64,000 nucleotides of DNA from Candidatus Pyrohabitans jungbluthii (GTDB lineage Archaea > Hydrothermarchaeota > Hydrothermarchaeia > Hydrothermarchaeales > BMS3B): assembly GCA_002010065.2 (NCBI GenBank), contig MTMD02000001.1, positions 77,692 through 141,691 of the forward strand, in the 5' to 3' direction. The notes beneath the pieces are model-generated. The model did not search any database. It worked only from the letters and a program-made list of their open reading frames with translations, and was not told the DNA's origin. Position 1 is the stretch's first letter, and the number at the start of each line of letters is the position of its first letter. Below are positions 16,791-24,847 of this stretch, piece by piece. Position numbers and translations under genes: made by a program.

Positions 16791-18182
16791 TTACTCTATC
16801 TCTATGTCAATATCAAAATCCTCTTCCTTAAGCTGGCGCTCAGTCCACCAGTTGAGGAACTTCACGCTTGCCAATGCGCCGCCGCCCATGCCCAAGAAGA
16901 ACAGCCAGCCACCGGGGTCACCGCCAGCAACACGGATGTAGAATGCACCGATGTTGCAGCCCAGTGCTATTCGCGCACCGAGACCCATGAGCGTGCCTCC
17001 GAGGATGCCCCAGACTGCCAGCTCCTTGGTTGGTGCCTTGAACTTGAACTCCTTGTTGAGCAGAGCTATGGCTGCCGCACCAAGGATTATACCTATGGAC
17101 ATGAGCAACGCAGGGTTGTGCCACGGCTCGGGTATGCCGTTCATTACGCCAAAGTATATATTGTCCTTCATGTTCCATCCGAACTTCTCCAGCACCCAGG
17201 CACCCACCTGCGCTTCCTGTGTGGTTATATACCAGTAACCGGGGTCAAACACTGTACCTCTCCTAGAAACTTCTTCCACAAAACCAAGCTTCACCAGAGC
17301 CTGGCCGAAGTTTTCTATACCGAACTTGTCCCTGAGGCTCTGCATCGCCATTACGTGGATGCCTGCTATTATGCCAATTAGAATCCCCGCAAGGGTTGTT
17401 CTTTTCGAAGCAGTTATCATCTGCCAGAAGCCGTAAAGCTCGTCTTTGAGACCCAGCTTAACATCCCCGCCGTCCGCAGGCAGTGTTGCTGCTTTCTTCT
17501 CTATAATGCGCCTGACAATGCCCTTCCTAGCAACAAACCAATACGCGAGGCTGAGGAATATCAGCGTGGGTATTATGGTGTTGATGATCGAATTCGCTAT
17601 AAAGTATTCGCCAAGGCTAAGGCCCTTACCAAAGAATTTCTCTGCCAAGGTGAACTTAGGCTGCGGGAATATGTAGCCCCTCAGAAGCTTGTCGAACCAT
17701 CCCTGCGCATCTACGAATATCGCTTGAGAGAAGGATATCGCGAGCAGAGCAAGCATAGAGGTGCCATTACCCTCGCCGGTTTTGTACAACGTACCAGAAG
17801 CACAGCCACCAGCGAGCACCATACCCAGACCAAATATAAGCCCGCCAACAAGTTCATGTATACCCAGTGGGCCAGGATGGAAGGTGCTCAGCTGGTTTGC
17901 CGCCAGCACTGCCATGATAACGCTGAACACACCCATGGCGACCATTATGCCCACGAACATCCTAGTTACGCCGATGGCGAAGAGGTCGCGCCACGCTGAA
18001 GCGAAACAGAATCTGCCCCACTGCAGAAGTATGCCGTAGGCAAAGCCGAACCATGCGTAGGCAATGATGTACATGTAGATCGGGTTGACTCTATAGTACC
18101 ACAGGCTTATTATCAACATTATGCCAACTACAGAAAAAGCCCAGAATTTCCTCCTTCTATCGGCATCGTCTGCCATATTCAT
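16791..18182 (-). CDS. YeeE/YedE-family sulfur-compound transporter
   Basis: A 463-residue polytopic membrane protein with two internally repeated halves. The family's cysteine-bearing helices are GLGMVLAGGCASGTLYKTGE (first half) and GARIALGCNIGAFYIRVAGG (second half); the first also has GILLQWGRFCFASAWRDLF. Such proteins import thiosulfate or move sulfur-bearing groups with a TusA partner. The ATG at 18182 follows AAGGAGGAAAGG; an upstream GTG-type extension lacks support. It is first in the operon with tusA and the cupredoxin, and divergent from another TusA-like gene. Confidence 0.9.
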   Translation of the reverse strand: MNMADDADRRRKFWAFSVVGIMLIISLWYYRVNPIYMYIIAYAWFGFAYGILLQWGRFCFASAWRDLFAIGVTRMFVGIMVAMGVFSVIMAVLAANQLSTFHPGPLGIHELVGGLIFGLGMVLAGGCASGTLYKTGEGNGTSMLALLAISFSQAIFVDAQGWFDKLLRGYIFPQPKFTLAEKFFGKGLSLGEYFIANSIINTIIPTLIFLSLAYWFVARKGIVRRIIEKKAATLPADGGDVKLGLKDELYGFWQMITASKRTTLAGILIGIIAGIHVMAMQSLRDKFGIENFGQALVKLGFVEEVSRRGTVFDPGYWYITTQEAQVGAWVLEKFGWNMKDNIYFGVMNGIPEPWHNPALLMSIGIILGAAAIALLNKEFKFKAPTKELAVWGILGGTLMGLGARIALGCNIGAFYIRVAGGDPGGWLFFLGMGGGALASVKFLNWWTERQLKEEDFDIDIEIE

Positions 18183-18394
18183 CCTTTCCTCCTTAAGCTT
18201 GTACTGAGCATTCTGGAGTATCTTGTTCCCCATACCTATATTTATATTTTTCGAAAGTGGTTTCAAGATAACCGAAATTTAATTCCTCACACTTTCATAA
18301 AAATCAAAAGTTATAATGTTGGATTAATAAATAATAGAAAAATATTTAAACATCTAGATAAAATAGAAAATTTAGCTTATTGGGTGATTTTATT
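18183..18394. promoter_or_regulatory. AT-rich divergent promoter region, YedE / TusA-like
   Basis: This 212-base region separates the two divergent starts. On plus, AAAATATTTAAAC near 18338-18350 could be a TATA element for the TusA-like gene, whose start has GGTGAT 7 bases upstream. On minus, ATATTTATATT near 18234-18246 is about 55 bases before the YedE ATG. No other gene is visible. Confidence 0.45.
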
Positions 18395-18625
18395 ATGGAG
18401 CATTTGTGCGCAGGCAAGAGCATAAATCTGGATTTAACCTTCTGTCCACCAGCGGCAGTGGTTACGTCCAGCTTGAAAAAGGCTGAAAGTGGAGAAGTTT
18501 TGCTTGTAAAGGCATCAAGGTGTCAGGTTGAAATGGTGGAAGCGATTGCAGAGCGGCTTGGTGCAGAGATAATCCAGAAGGAAAAGAAGGGCTCTGCCAC
18601 AGAACTATGGATAATTAAGAAGTAG
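18395..18625 (+). CDS. TusA-like protein with FCPPAAVV motif (paralogue 1)
   Basis: A 76-residue protein shaped like TusA: NLDLTFCPPAAVVTSSLKKA, SGEVLLVKASRCQVEMVEAI, AERLGAEIIQKEKKGSA and a final LWIIKK strand. The TusA CPxP is altered to CPPA, but the cysteine position and beta-alpha-beta-alpha-beta order are kept. A second cysteine occurs in SRCQ. The ATG at 18395 is supported by GGGTGAT; the in-frame TTG upstream includes that site. It precedes the ABC exporter by about 200 bases. A close paralogue is at 27.3 kb. Confidence 0.78.
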   Translation: MEHLCAGKSINLDLTFCPPAAVVTSSLKKAESGEVLLVKASRCQVEMVEAIAERLGAEIIQKEKKGSATELWIIKK

Positions 18626-18790
18626 CTGCGGTTCTGCTATCAAGCGCACAACTTATAAGTATTTTTGTTTTGTCATCTATAAAATATATGTATCTTAAGA
18701 TAAATTCTTGTGTTTAGACTTCGTATTTATTTAAATAAAAAAGGCCCCCTTATAAATTTTAACGGCGATTTAATCAGGTTTATAGAAAAT

Positions 18791-18798
18791 CTTATAAG
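18791..18798 (+). promoter_or_regulatory. TATA-like element before the ABC exporter
   Basis: CTTATAAG lies about 28 bases before the first permease ATG, predicting a nearly leaderless message; GTGGTGC just before the ATG could aid initiation if the leader is a few bases longer. The rest of 18626-18822 is AT-rich and holds no gene I can support. Confidence 0.5.
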
Positions 18799-18822
18799 CA
18801 CGCGTCTGAATTATAGTGGTGC

Positions 18823-20040
18823 ATGGGAAAGATAAACCTCTTTTACATAGCGAGGCGCAACCTCAAGCGGAAGTGGTTTAGAAGCCTCGCGCTGATTTTA
18901 GCTGTGACAATCGCATCAGGTGCTTTATTTGCCAGTGTTTTGATGATGGAAAGCGTTGGGAGAGGTGCTGAGATAAGTACAAGCATGCTCGGCGCAGATG
19001 TCATGGTCGTACCTGTGGGCTATGAAGCCCAGGCGAGAGCATCTCTGCTTGCAGGCGAGCCAAACAAGTTTTACATGTCGCGAAGCGTTGAGGATGAAGT
19101 CAAAAAGGTGCCGGGAGTGGCGCAGACCTCTGTTCAGGTCTTCGCCGAGACCGCCGCATTTCCGTGCTGTGGGTTTACAAAAAGCTTCCTCATAGGCTTC
19201 GATCCTGAGACAGATTTCACTGTGATGAAGTGGGTGGGTGAGTCGCTTGACCGCCCCTTTGGTAAGGACGACGCAATTCTCGGGTTTTCCCTGGCTGCAC
19301 TACCCGGATTCAAAACCTATGTGCACGGTCACGAGCTGACTGTGTGGGGCAAGCTCAGGCAGAGCGGCATAAAATACTTCGACAACTCTCTTTTTGTGCC
19401 TATAGAGACCCTCTACAACATAGCTGAGGAGAGCAAGAAGAGGGATGAGGTAGCACCTCTGGAAATAGAGAGAGGGCAGATTTCCGTTGTGCTGGTTAAG
19501 GCAGAGGAGGGCGTATCTCCAGACGTGCTGGAGGTCAGGATAGAGGGGCGCGTTCCCGGGGTGATCGCCATACCCATGCCCCGCGTGCTTCATACCGTAA
19601 GAGCACAGATGGCAACCCTATTCGGCAGTCTTACCATTCTCGTTGCCGTGCTGTGGGTTGCGAATACGCTCATGGTTGGGGCGATATTCACAACCATAGT
19701 GAGTGAGCGCAGAAAGGAGCTGGGAATACTCCGCGCTATCGGAGCGAACCGCAGACATGTGTTTAGACTGATTCTCGCAGAAGCTGCTTTCCTCACAGCC
19801 CTTGGTGGGCTTCTGGGCATTGCCGCAGGGGGTGCCCTCTTCTATGCCTACAAGGGCATAGTAACCAGCTCCTTCTCAGCACTTAAGATACCATACATCT
19901 GGCCCACAGCCGCGCACGTAGCCGCGATTTCCATTTTCACCCTTATCTCTGCCCTTGCCATGGGAATAATAGGTGCGCTTTATCCGGCTTACACCTCTGC
20001 GAAGCTCGACCCATACAACGCCATAAGGACGGGTGAGTGA
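18823..20040 (+). CDS. FtsX/MacB-type ABC transporter permease 1
   Basis: A 405-residue permease: one N-terminal helix (FRSLALILAVTIASGALFAS), a large extracytoplasmic domain of about 220 residues, then three C-terminal helices with ERRKELGILRAIGANRRHVF, the coupling region of the FtsX fold. The extracellular domain has an adjacent cysteine pair in AAFPCCGFTKSFLIGFD, matched in the partner permease. The stop directly abuts the ATPase ATG. Such systems export lipids, peptides or small molecules, or work mechanically. The substrate is unknown; the neighbouring TusA-like gene hints at thiol or metal chemistry. Confidence 0.85.
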   Translation: MGKINLFYIARRNLKRKWFRSLALILAVTIASGALFASVLMMESVGRGAEISTSMLGADVMVVPVGYEAQARASLLAGEPNKFYMSRSVEDEVKKVPGVAQTSVQVFAETAAFPCCGFTKSFLIGFDPETDFTVMKWVGESLDRPFGKDDAILGFSLAALPGFKTYVHGHELTVWGKLRQSGIKYFDNSLFVPIETLYNIAEESKKRDEVAPLEIERGQISVVLVKAEEGVSPDVLEVRIEGRVPGVIAIPMPRVLHTVRAQMATLFGSLTILVAVLWVANTLMVGAIFTTIVSERRKELGILRAIGANRRHVFRLILAEAAFLTALGGLLGIAAGGALFYAYKGIVTSSFSALKIPYIWPTAAHVAAISIFTLISALAMGIIGALYPAYTSAKLDPYNAIRTGE

Positions 20041-20724
20041 ATGATTATAAAGACAGAGCACCTCTGCAAAACCTACAAGATAGGAGACCAGGTGATAGAG
20101 GCGGTTAAGGGAGTGGATATTGAAATTGAGCGCGGGAAGTTTGTGAGCATTGTGGGGCACTCAGGCAGCGGGAAGACCACTCTGCTCTCGCTGATAGGGG
20201 GGCTTACGAGACCAACCCACGGTAAGGTGTACATAGATGGCATAAATATATGGAATCTGAGCGACGAGAAGCTATCTGAGCTGAGGAATAAGAAGATAGG
20301 GTTTATGTTCCAGTTTTCGAGTCTAATTCCAACACTCAACGCCATAGAGAATGTGATGTTACCAGTAGCCTTTGGAAAAGGTGCAAGCGGAGACGTGGAG
20401 AAGCGAGCAAAGGAGCTTTTGGAGCTTGTGGGGCTTGGGCACAGGATGCGCAACGTACCCTCGCAGCTCAGCGGCGGAGAGCAGCGCCGCGTTGCGATTG
20501 CGCGTGCCTTAATCAACGACCCAGATATAATACTGGCGGACGAGCCCACTGGCGACCTTGACCGAGAAACCGAAGAGGAGGTTATGGAACTCTTTCTGAA
20601 GATAAACCGCGACTTCGGCAAGACCTTTGTGATGGTTACTCACAATCCCGAGCTTGCCAAGCGAACCGACATAACCCTTAGAATGGAAAACGGCAGCATA
20701 ATTGCGAGAGAAGAGCATGGGTAA
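20041..20724 (+). CDS. ABC transporter ATP-binding protein, MacB/LolD type
   Basis: A 227-residue ATPase for the two flanking permeases. Walker A is GHSGSGKTTLLSLIGG (about residues 39-54), the Q-loop is FMFQFSSLIPTLNAIENVML, the signature LSGGEQRRVAIARALINDP, Walker B IILADEPTGDLDRET, and the switch His is in MVTHNPELAK. EPTGDLD is typical of the MacB/LolD/FtsE group. It lies between the two permease genes and overlaps the second by 8 bases. Confidence 0.93.
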   Translation: MIIKTEHLCKTYKIGDQVIEAVKGVDIEIERGKFVSIVGHSGSGKTTLLSLIGGLTRPTHGKVYIDGINIWNLSDEKLSELRNKKIGFMFQFSSLIPTLNAIENVMLPVAFGKGASGDVEKRAKELLELVGLGHRMRNVPSQLSGGEQRRVAIARALINDPDIILADEPTGDLDRETEEEVMELFLKINRDFGKTFVMVTHNPELAKRTDITLRMENGSIIAREEHG

Positions 20725-21931
20725 GCCGAGCGTAGCCAGGCTGGCCTTTAAAAATTTAAAGCGCAAGCGTTTTAGGGCAATTACACTGATACTTGCCATA
20801 GCAATAGCCACAGCCTCCCTCTTTTCCAGCATTATTATCCTCAGGAGCGTGGAGCAAGGTTTAGAAAGTGCTGTTGCCCGCCTTGGCGCGGATCTGGTGG
20901 TGGTCCCGGAGGGCTACGAGAAGAAGGCAAGCGAGGTTCTGCTGGGAGGCGAACCCTCGACGTTCTACATGGATTCGAGCATTGTGGGAGAGATTAGGAA
21001 AGTGCCTGGCGTCGCAAAGGCATCGCCGCAGATATTTCTGCAGACTTCCTCTTACCTAATATGCTGCGAGGTCATGGAGACGCTCTTCATCGCCTATGAG
21101 CCCGAAACCGATTTTACGGTAACACCCTGGATAGAGTCCAAGCTTCCTTATATTCCCGAGGAATATGTGGTAACCGGGGGAGGAATACCTGTTTATGAGA
21201 ACTTCTCCATGTACATCTACGGCCACTGGTATGTGGTGTATGCAAGGCTCCATAAAACAGGACTGCGCTACTTCGACTCCACTATTTTTATCCCCATGGA
21301 CCTCGCGTATTCCCTTGCTCAGGAGAGCCAACGCAATCCGCGGGTGGCGAACCTCACACTGAAGCTGGGTAAGATCTCTGCGGTACTGGTGCAGGTTAGC
21401 GGTGGCAACGCAACTCAGGTTGCCAGGCAAATTGAAGAGCGCGTGCCGGGAACGAGTGTTGTTATGAGCAGCTCCATGGCGTCAAATGCAAAAACGCAGG
21501 CGGTCTCACTTTTCTCCTCGCTAATAGCTATATCCGCTCTGCTGTGGTTCGCCAACCTCCTGATGATTTCAGCCACTTTCGCAACTATAGCGGGAGAGCG
21601 CCGCCGTGAGTTTGGTCTGCTTCGCGCCATAGGTGCAAAGAGGAGCGATGTGATGAAGCTGATGCTCTATGAGGCAAGTTTCCTCGCCACCATAGGTGCC
21701 ACCCTGGGGCTAACCATCGGCACCGCTATATTCTTTGCTTTCAGGGAGGAGGTTACCAAGTCCTTCGAAAAGCTCCTTATCCCATTTTTCTGGCCCAATC
21801 TGGATACGCTACTCGTCACCGCTGTGGTAGCATTCGCCTCCGCGGTGGTCATGGCTTTTCTGGGCACCTTTTATCCCGCGCTTAGCGCGGCAAAGGAAGA
21901 GCCATACGCAGCTATTCGATACGGGGAGTAA
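20717..21931 (+). CDS. FtsX/MacB-type ABC transporter permease 2
   Basis: A 404-residue permease clearly paralogous to the first: FKNLKRKRFRAITLILAIAI helix, LESAVARLGADLVVVPEGYE, EPETDFTVTPW, and the C-terminal GERRREFGLLRAIGAKRSDV. It also keeps a cysteine pair at the same place (SSYLICCEVMETLFIAYE). The two permeases and one ATPase suggest a heterodimeric exporter. The ATG at 20717 gives a length matching permease 1; an upstream TTG is less likely. Confidence 0.85.
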   Translation: MGKPSVARLAFKNLKRKRFRAITLILAIAIATASLFSSIIILRSVEQGLESAVARLGADLVVVPEGYEKKASEVLLGGEPSTFYMDSSIVGEIRKVPGVAKASPQIFLQTSSYLICCEVMETLFIAYEPETDFTVTPWIESKLPYIPEEYVVTGGGIPVYENFSMYIYGHWYVVYARLHKTGLRYFDSTIFIPMDLAYSLAQESQRNPRVANLTLKLGKISAVLVQVSGGNATQVARQIEERVPGTSVVMSSSMASNAKTQAVSLFSSLIAISALLWFANLLMISATFATIAGERRREFGLLRAIGAKRSDVMKLMLYEASFLATIGATLGLTIGTAIFFAFREEVTKSFEKLLIPFFWPNLDTLLVTAVVAFASAVVMAFLGTFYPALSAAKEEPYAAIRYGE

Positions 21932-22146
21932 TGATATTAAACCCCGCGTTCACCCGTGGCTACCTATGCTTTATACTCTAAATATACTCTAAATTTATAA
22001 ATTTTTTATATACCGTCTCACGCACCAGAATTATATATCAAGAAAAAAATACTTATAAATCAAAACTTTTACATTAGTATTACATGCAGATTATAGGTTA
22101 ATTATCAGTTGTGCATTTTTATGAATAATCATACTATTTGGGAAAA
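21932..22146. other. AT-rich intergenic region without a supported gene
   Basis: About 215 bases, strongly AT-rich with several TATA-like words (TTTATAAATTTTTTATATA, ATTATATATC). I see no open frame with a ribosome site. It may hold transcription termination for the ABC operon. Confidence 0.5.
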
Positions 22147-22147
22147 A

Positions 22148-22156
22148 CTTTATAAG
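22148..22156 (+). promoter_or_regulatory. Strong TATA box for the structured RNA
   Basis: GGGAAAAACTTTATAAG combines a BRE-like purine stretch with CTTTATAAG. The centre is about 25 bases before 22177, where a long base-paired element begins, so the RNA seems to start exactly at its own stem. Confidence 0.65.
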
Positions 22157-22175
22157 TTATTATGTAGATGTAGCA

Positions 22176-22260
22176 ATCGCCCAGGAGCTCCCATCTTCTG
22201 GCAGGCTGACCCAACGCTGCCGGAGTCTTAGGCTTTGCCCACCCTTCCTGGGCGACCTCC
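22176..22260 (+). ncRNA. Unidentified structured RNA, about 85 nt
   Basis: A 10-bp perfect outer stem pairs 22177-22186 (TCGCCCAGGA) with 22246-22255 (TCCTGGGCGA). Inside, 22196-22204 (TTCTGGCAG) pairs with 22217-22225 (CTGCCGGAG) using two G-U pairs, enclosing the 12-base loop GCTGACCCAACG. A small GGC-TTT-GCC hairpin fits the 3' side. The region is GC-rich inside an AT-rich background and has its own promoter, followed by a pyrimidine-rich tail and CCTTTTATG. It has no open frame. It is not a tRNA or 5S RNA and I do not see SRP, C/D or H/ACA features that hold up. Function unknown. Confidence 0.6.
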
Positions 22261-22322
22261 TTCTTCCTTTCAATAACCTTTTATGTAGTCCCCTTTGTGT
22301 TTCTTCATCGACTACTTTTAAC

Positions 22323-22396
22323 GCCTCGGTAGCTCAGCCTGGTAGAGCGTGTGCTTGGTAAGCACAAGGCCGCGGGTTCAAACCCCGCCCGAGGCT
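22323..22396 (+). tRNA. tRNA-Thr (anticodon GGT)
   Basis: The cloverleaf is complete: acceptor GCCTCGG with CCGAGGC, D-arm GCTC...GAGC, anticodon stem TGTGC/GCACA around TTGGTAA (anticodon GGT), T-arm GCGGG-TTCAAAC-CCCGC, discriminator T as in archaeal tRNA-Thr. No intron and no encoded CCA (TTTC follows). Confidence 0.96.
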
Positions 22397-22511
22397 TTCT
22401 TTACCAAAATTATAAGCCCCACATTGTTTGGACAATCTTTTCTTTCTTTTGACACACTTTTCCAATGCTCTCACGAAGCTCATAGATACTATATACACCT
22501 CTTATCCACCC

Positions 22512-22637
22512 ATGGCAAGCCATTACTGCATTTCCTGTGGTGCTCCTCTTGCCCAGGGAAAATATCTCTGCCAAGCCTGTGAGGCCTCGCTTCTGGAAAA
22601 ACTTTGCGAGGCGCAACGATATCGAACGAGGCAGTGA
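22512..22637 (+). CDS. 41-residue zinc-ribbon peptide
   Basis: MASHYCISCGAPLAQGKYLC begins a 41-residue protein with two CxxC knuckles (CISC, CQAC) spaced for one zinc ion. ACTATATACACC sits about 20 bases before the ATG, predicting a leaderless message; longer in-frame readings upstream lack a ribosome site. It lies between tRNA-Thr and the DUF362 gene. Similar ribbons occur in many small archaeal proteins; no specific role can be given. Confidence 0.62.
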   Translation: MASHYCISCGAPLAQGKYLCQACEASLLEKLCEAQRYRTRQ

Positions 22638-22707
22638 AACAACATTCGCCTCAGCAAGTTCATGAAGCCTGAGACTGGGCTAAAAAGCTTAATATCATTA
22701 CCTACAA

Positions 22708-23766
22708 ATGGGAGATATGGACATAAAAAGAAGGGCGCTGCTTACCATTGTCGCCATGCTCGGCTCGGCACTGACTTACAAGTATCTGTACCCTCTGCGC
22801 TACTTCTTCCTCGCGCCGCGGGATGTCGAAAGGGTGGTGAGTGTGAGAACAAAGCAAAATGTTTTCACGCATAGCAACAGGTCGCTTGTCTCAGTTGTGG
22901 AGGTGGGGGACGTCAAGGAGGCGGTTGAGAATGCTGTAAAACTAATCGGCGGCTTCAAGAAGCTCAGGCTTAAAGGGAAGGAGGTGCTTGTAAAGCCAAA
23001 TGTAAACAGCGACGACCCCCATCCGGCGACCACAAACCCCGAGGTGGTGCGCGCCACTGTCGAGCTTCTGTATGAAGCGGGTGCTCGCAGAGTTGTTGTG
23101 GGAGACATGAGCGGTATATACTGGCTGCCAACTAAGCAGAGCATGGAGAAAACCGGCATAGCTAAGGCTGCTCTACAAGCTGGTGCAGAGCTTGCCTTCT
23201 TCGAGGAGGAAGAGTGGGTGGCTATGGCGCCACCGCAGGCTAACTACCTGAAGAGCTTTTCAATCCCACGCCGGGTGTACGAGGCTGAAGTATTGATTTC
23301 GCTACCTGTGATTAAGACCCATAAGTACGCGACCTACTCCATGAGTCTGAAAAACTTCGTGGGCATAATCTCCAACGCTGACAGGCGCAAACTACACACC
23401 TCTCGCTACATGGAGGAGATGATCGCAGAGATCAACCTCGCAGCAACGCCGGATTTAATAATAATGGACGGAACGCGAAGTATGGTGGCAGGAGGGCCCA
23501 CAAGCGGGAGTGTGAAGGAGACTAACGTAATTCTTGCCAGTGGGGATAGGGTGGCAATAGATGTGGTAGGGCTGAGCATAGTTAAGAGCTTCAATGAGTG
23601 GGAGCGGGTGGCTGAGATTGGGATATGGGAGCAGAGGCAGATAAAACGCGCTGTTGAGCTCGAGCTAGGAGCAAATAGCTGTGAGGATATAGAGGTTGTC
23701 AGCGCTGGCGATAGCCCGGCGTTTATGCGGCTTGTGGAGTTTATTAAGAGAGCAATAACTGAGTAG
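22708..23766 (+). CDS. DUF362 domain protein with N-terminal membrane/signal segment
   Basis: A 352-residue protein. The N-terminus (KRRALLTIVAMLGSALTYKY) looks like a signal or anchor, with a KRR pair reminiscent of a weak Tat signal. The DUF362 body has GKEVLVKPNVNSDDPHPATT, GARRVVVGDMSGIYWLPTK, VLISLPVIKTHKYATYSMSL and LIIMDGTRSMVAGGPTSG. DUF362 proteins often come with Fe-S domains; none is present. The activity of the family is not established. Start could also be the ATG three codons in. Confidence 0.85.
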   Translation: MGDMDIKRRALLTIVAMLGSALTYKYLYPLRYFFLAPRDVERVVSVRTKQNVFTHSNRSLVSVVEVGDVKEAVENAVKLIGGFKKLRLKGKEVLVKPNVNSDDPHPATTNPEVVRATVELLYEAGARRVVVGDMSGIYWLPTKQSMEKTGIAKAALQAGAELAFFEEEEWVAMAPPQANYLKSFSIPRRVYEAEVLISLPVIKTHKYATYSMSLKNFVGIISNADRRKLHTSRYMEEMIAEINLAATPDLIIMDGTRSMVAGGPTSGSVKETNVILASGDRVAIDVVGLSIVKSFNEWERVAEIGIWEQRQIKRAVELELGANSCEDIEVVSAGDSPAFMRLVEFIKRAITE

Positions 23767-23908
23767 TTTATTTTCAGGCTTCTCTGGAAACATCGCAAAG
23801 ATGGTTGCCCACTACTTGAGAGCATACGCACCAAAATTTTTATTATAAGCAGACCATATCTTATCCTCAGAAAATTGGATGTATCCCGTCCCAGAAGGGA
23901 GCCTGAAA

Positions 23909-24847
23909 ATGAATAAGATACTCGGCTGCATCTTGATTGTTGCCTCAGGCGTAGCAGCCTATGCCATAAGCAGCATATATCCTGCTCTAAACGCCCTGTT
24001 CATCGCCCTTATTTTCGGCATAGCCTTCGGGAGTATCCTCGAAAGCAAAGAGATGAAAGCCCTGGCAGAGAGGTCTCTCGTGGTAACCCTCCCTGTGGGC
24101 ATAATATTATACGGGGCAAACATAAAGTTCCCTCTTCCATGGGACTTTCCAACACAGGTTATTATCCTCACCTTCCTCTCAGCCACGCTGATGGGCACTG
24201 CCGTTTATCTATTTGCGAAGATACTTAGGGTGAGGGAGAAGCTTGCATTACTTTTAGCATGCGGTACTGCGATATGCGGCGTCTCCGCCATAGCTATACT
24301 CTCCCCAATAATCAAACCGAAAAAGGAGGAGTTCTCGGCCGCTATTATAATAATAACTGTTGTGGGGCTGACAGGGGCTCTGCTCTACCCCTTCCTGGGC
24401 TACATTTTAGGAATGAGCAGCAAGATTTACGCGTTTATGAGCGGAGCCACACTGCACCAGACTGGTTTAGTCGTGATAGCTTCAAAACCCTTTGGCAGCG
24501 GGGTTCTCCAGGACGGTCTTGCTGTGAAGGGAATACGCATAGCCATGATAGCCTTGGTGGCCCTCTTGGTCTCTTTCGTTTATGCTGAACACAGGTTCTA
24601 CATCCCGTGGTATGTGGTTATCTTCCTGCTTGTGGCTTTTCTCACCAGCTTTGTTCTTCCACATTATATTGTTAATATGCTCAAACCCTTCTCCACAATA
24701 GCCTTTTCCATAACCCTCGCATCAATAGGATTCTCTGTGAATATAAGAGATATTCAGAATATACGTTTGAGCCCACTTATCGCAGCTTATTTGGGCTGGT
24801 TCTGCGCAATAGGCATATTTATTTTTATTATGGGGTGGGTACTATGA
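23909..24847 (+). CDS. YeiH-family putative sulfate/anion exporter
   Basis: A 312-residue protein with about ten helices of the YeiH (UPF0324, putative sulfate exporter) family. Characteristic stretches are YPALNALFIALIFGIAFGSI, LACGTAICGVSAIAILSPII, SGATLHQTGLVVIASKPFG and a C-terminal SITLASIGFSVNIRDI. I chose the ATG with GGGAG upstream; another ATG ten codons earlier is possible. Its stop overlaps the start of the PAS sensor, suggesting the sensor controls or senses the transported anion. Real substrate unproven for the family. Confidence 0.88.
   Translation: MNKILGCILIVASGVAAYAISSIYPALNALFIALIFGIAFGSILESKEMKALAERSLVVTLPVGIILYGANIKFPLPWDFPTQVIILTFLSATLMGTAVYLFAKILRVREKLALLLACGTAICGVSAIAILSPIIKPKKEEFSAAIIIITVVGLTGALLYPFLGYILGMSSKIYAFMSGATLHQTGLVVIASKPFGSGVLQDGLAVKGIRIAMIALVALLVSFVYAEHRFYIPWYVVIFLLVAFLTSFVLPHYIVNMLKPFSTIAFSITLASIGFSVNIRDIQNIRLSPLIAAYLGWFCAIGIFIFIMGWVL

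Noticed and set aside
22176-22260. Structured RNA as H/ACA guide, tRNA, 5S or SRP RNA
   Set aside because: The 3' internal loop is too long and there is no ACA box for H/ACA; no T-arm for tRNA; length and motifs do not suit 5S or SRP RNA.
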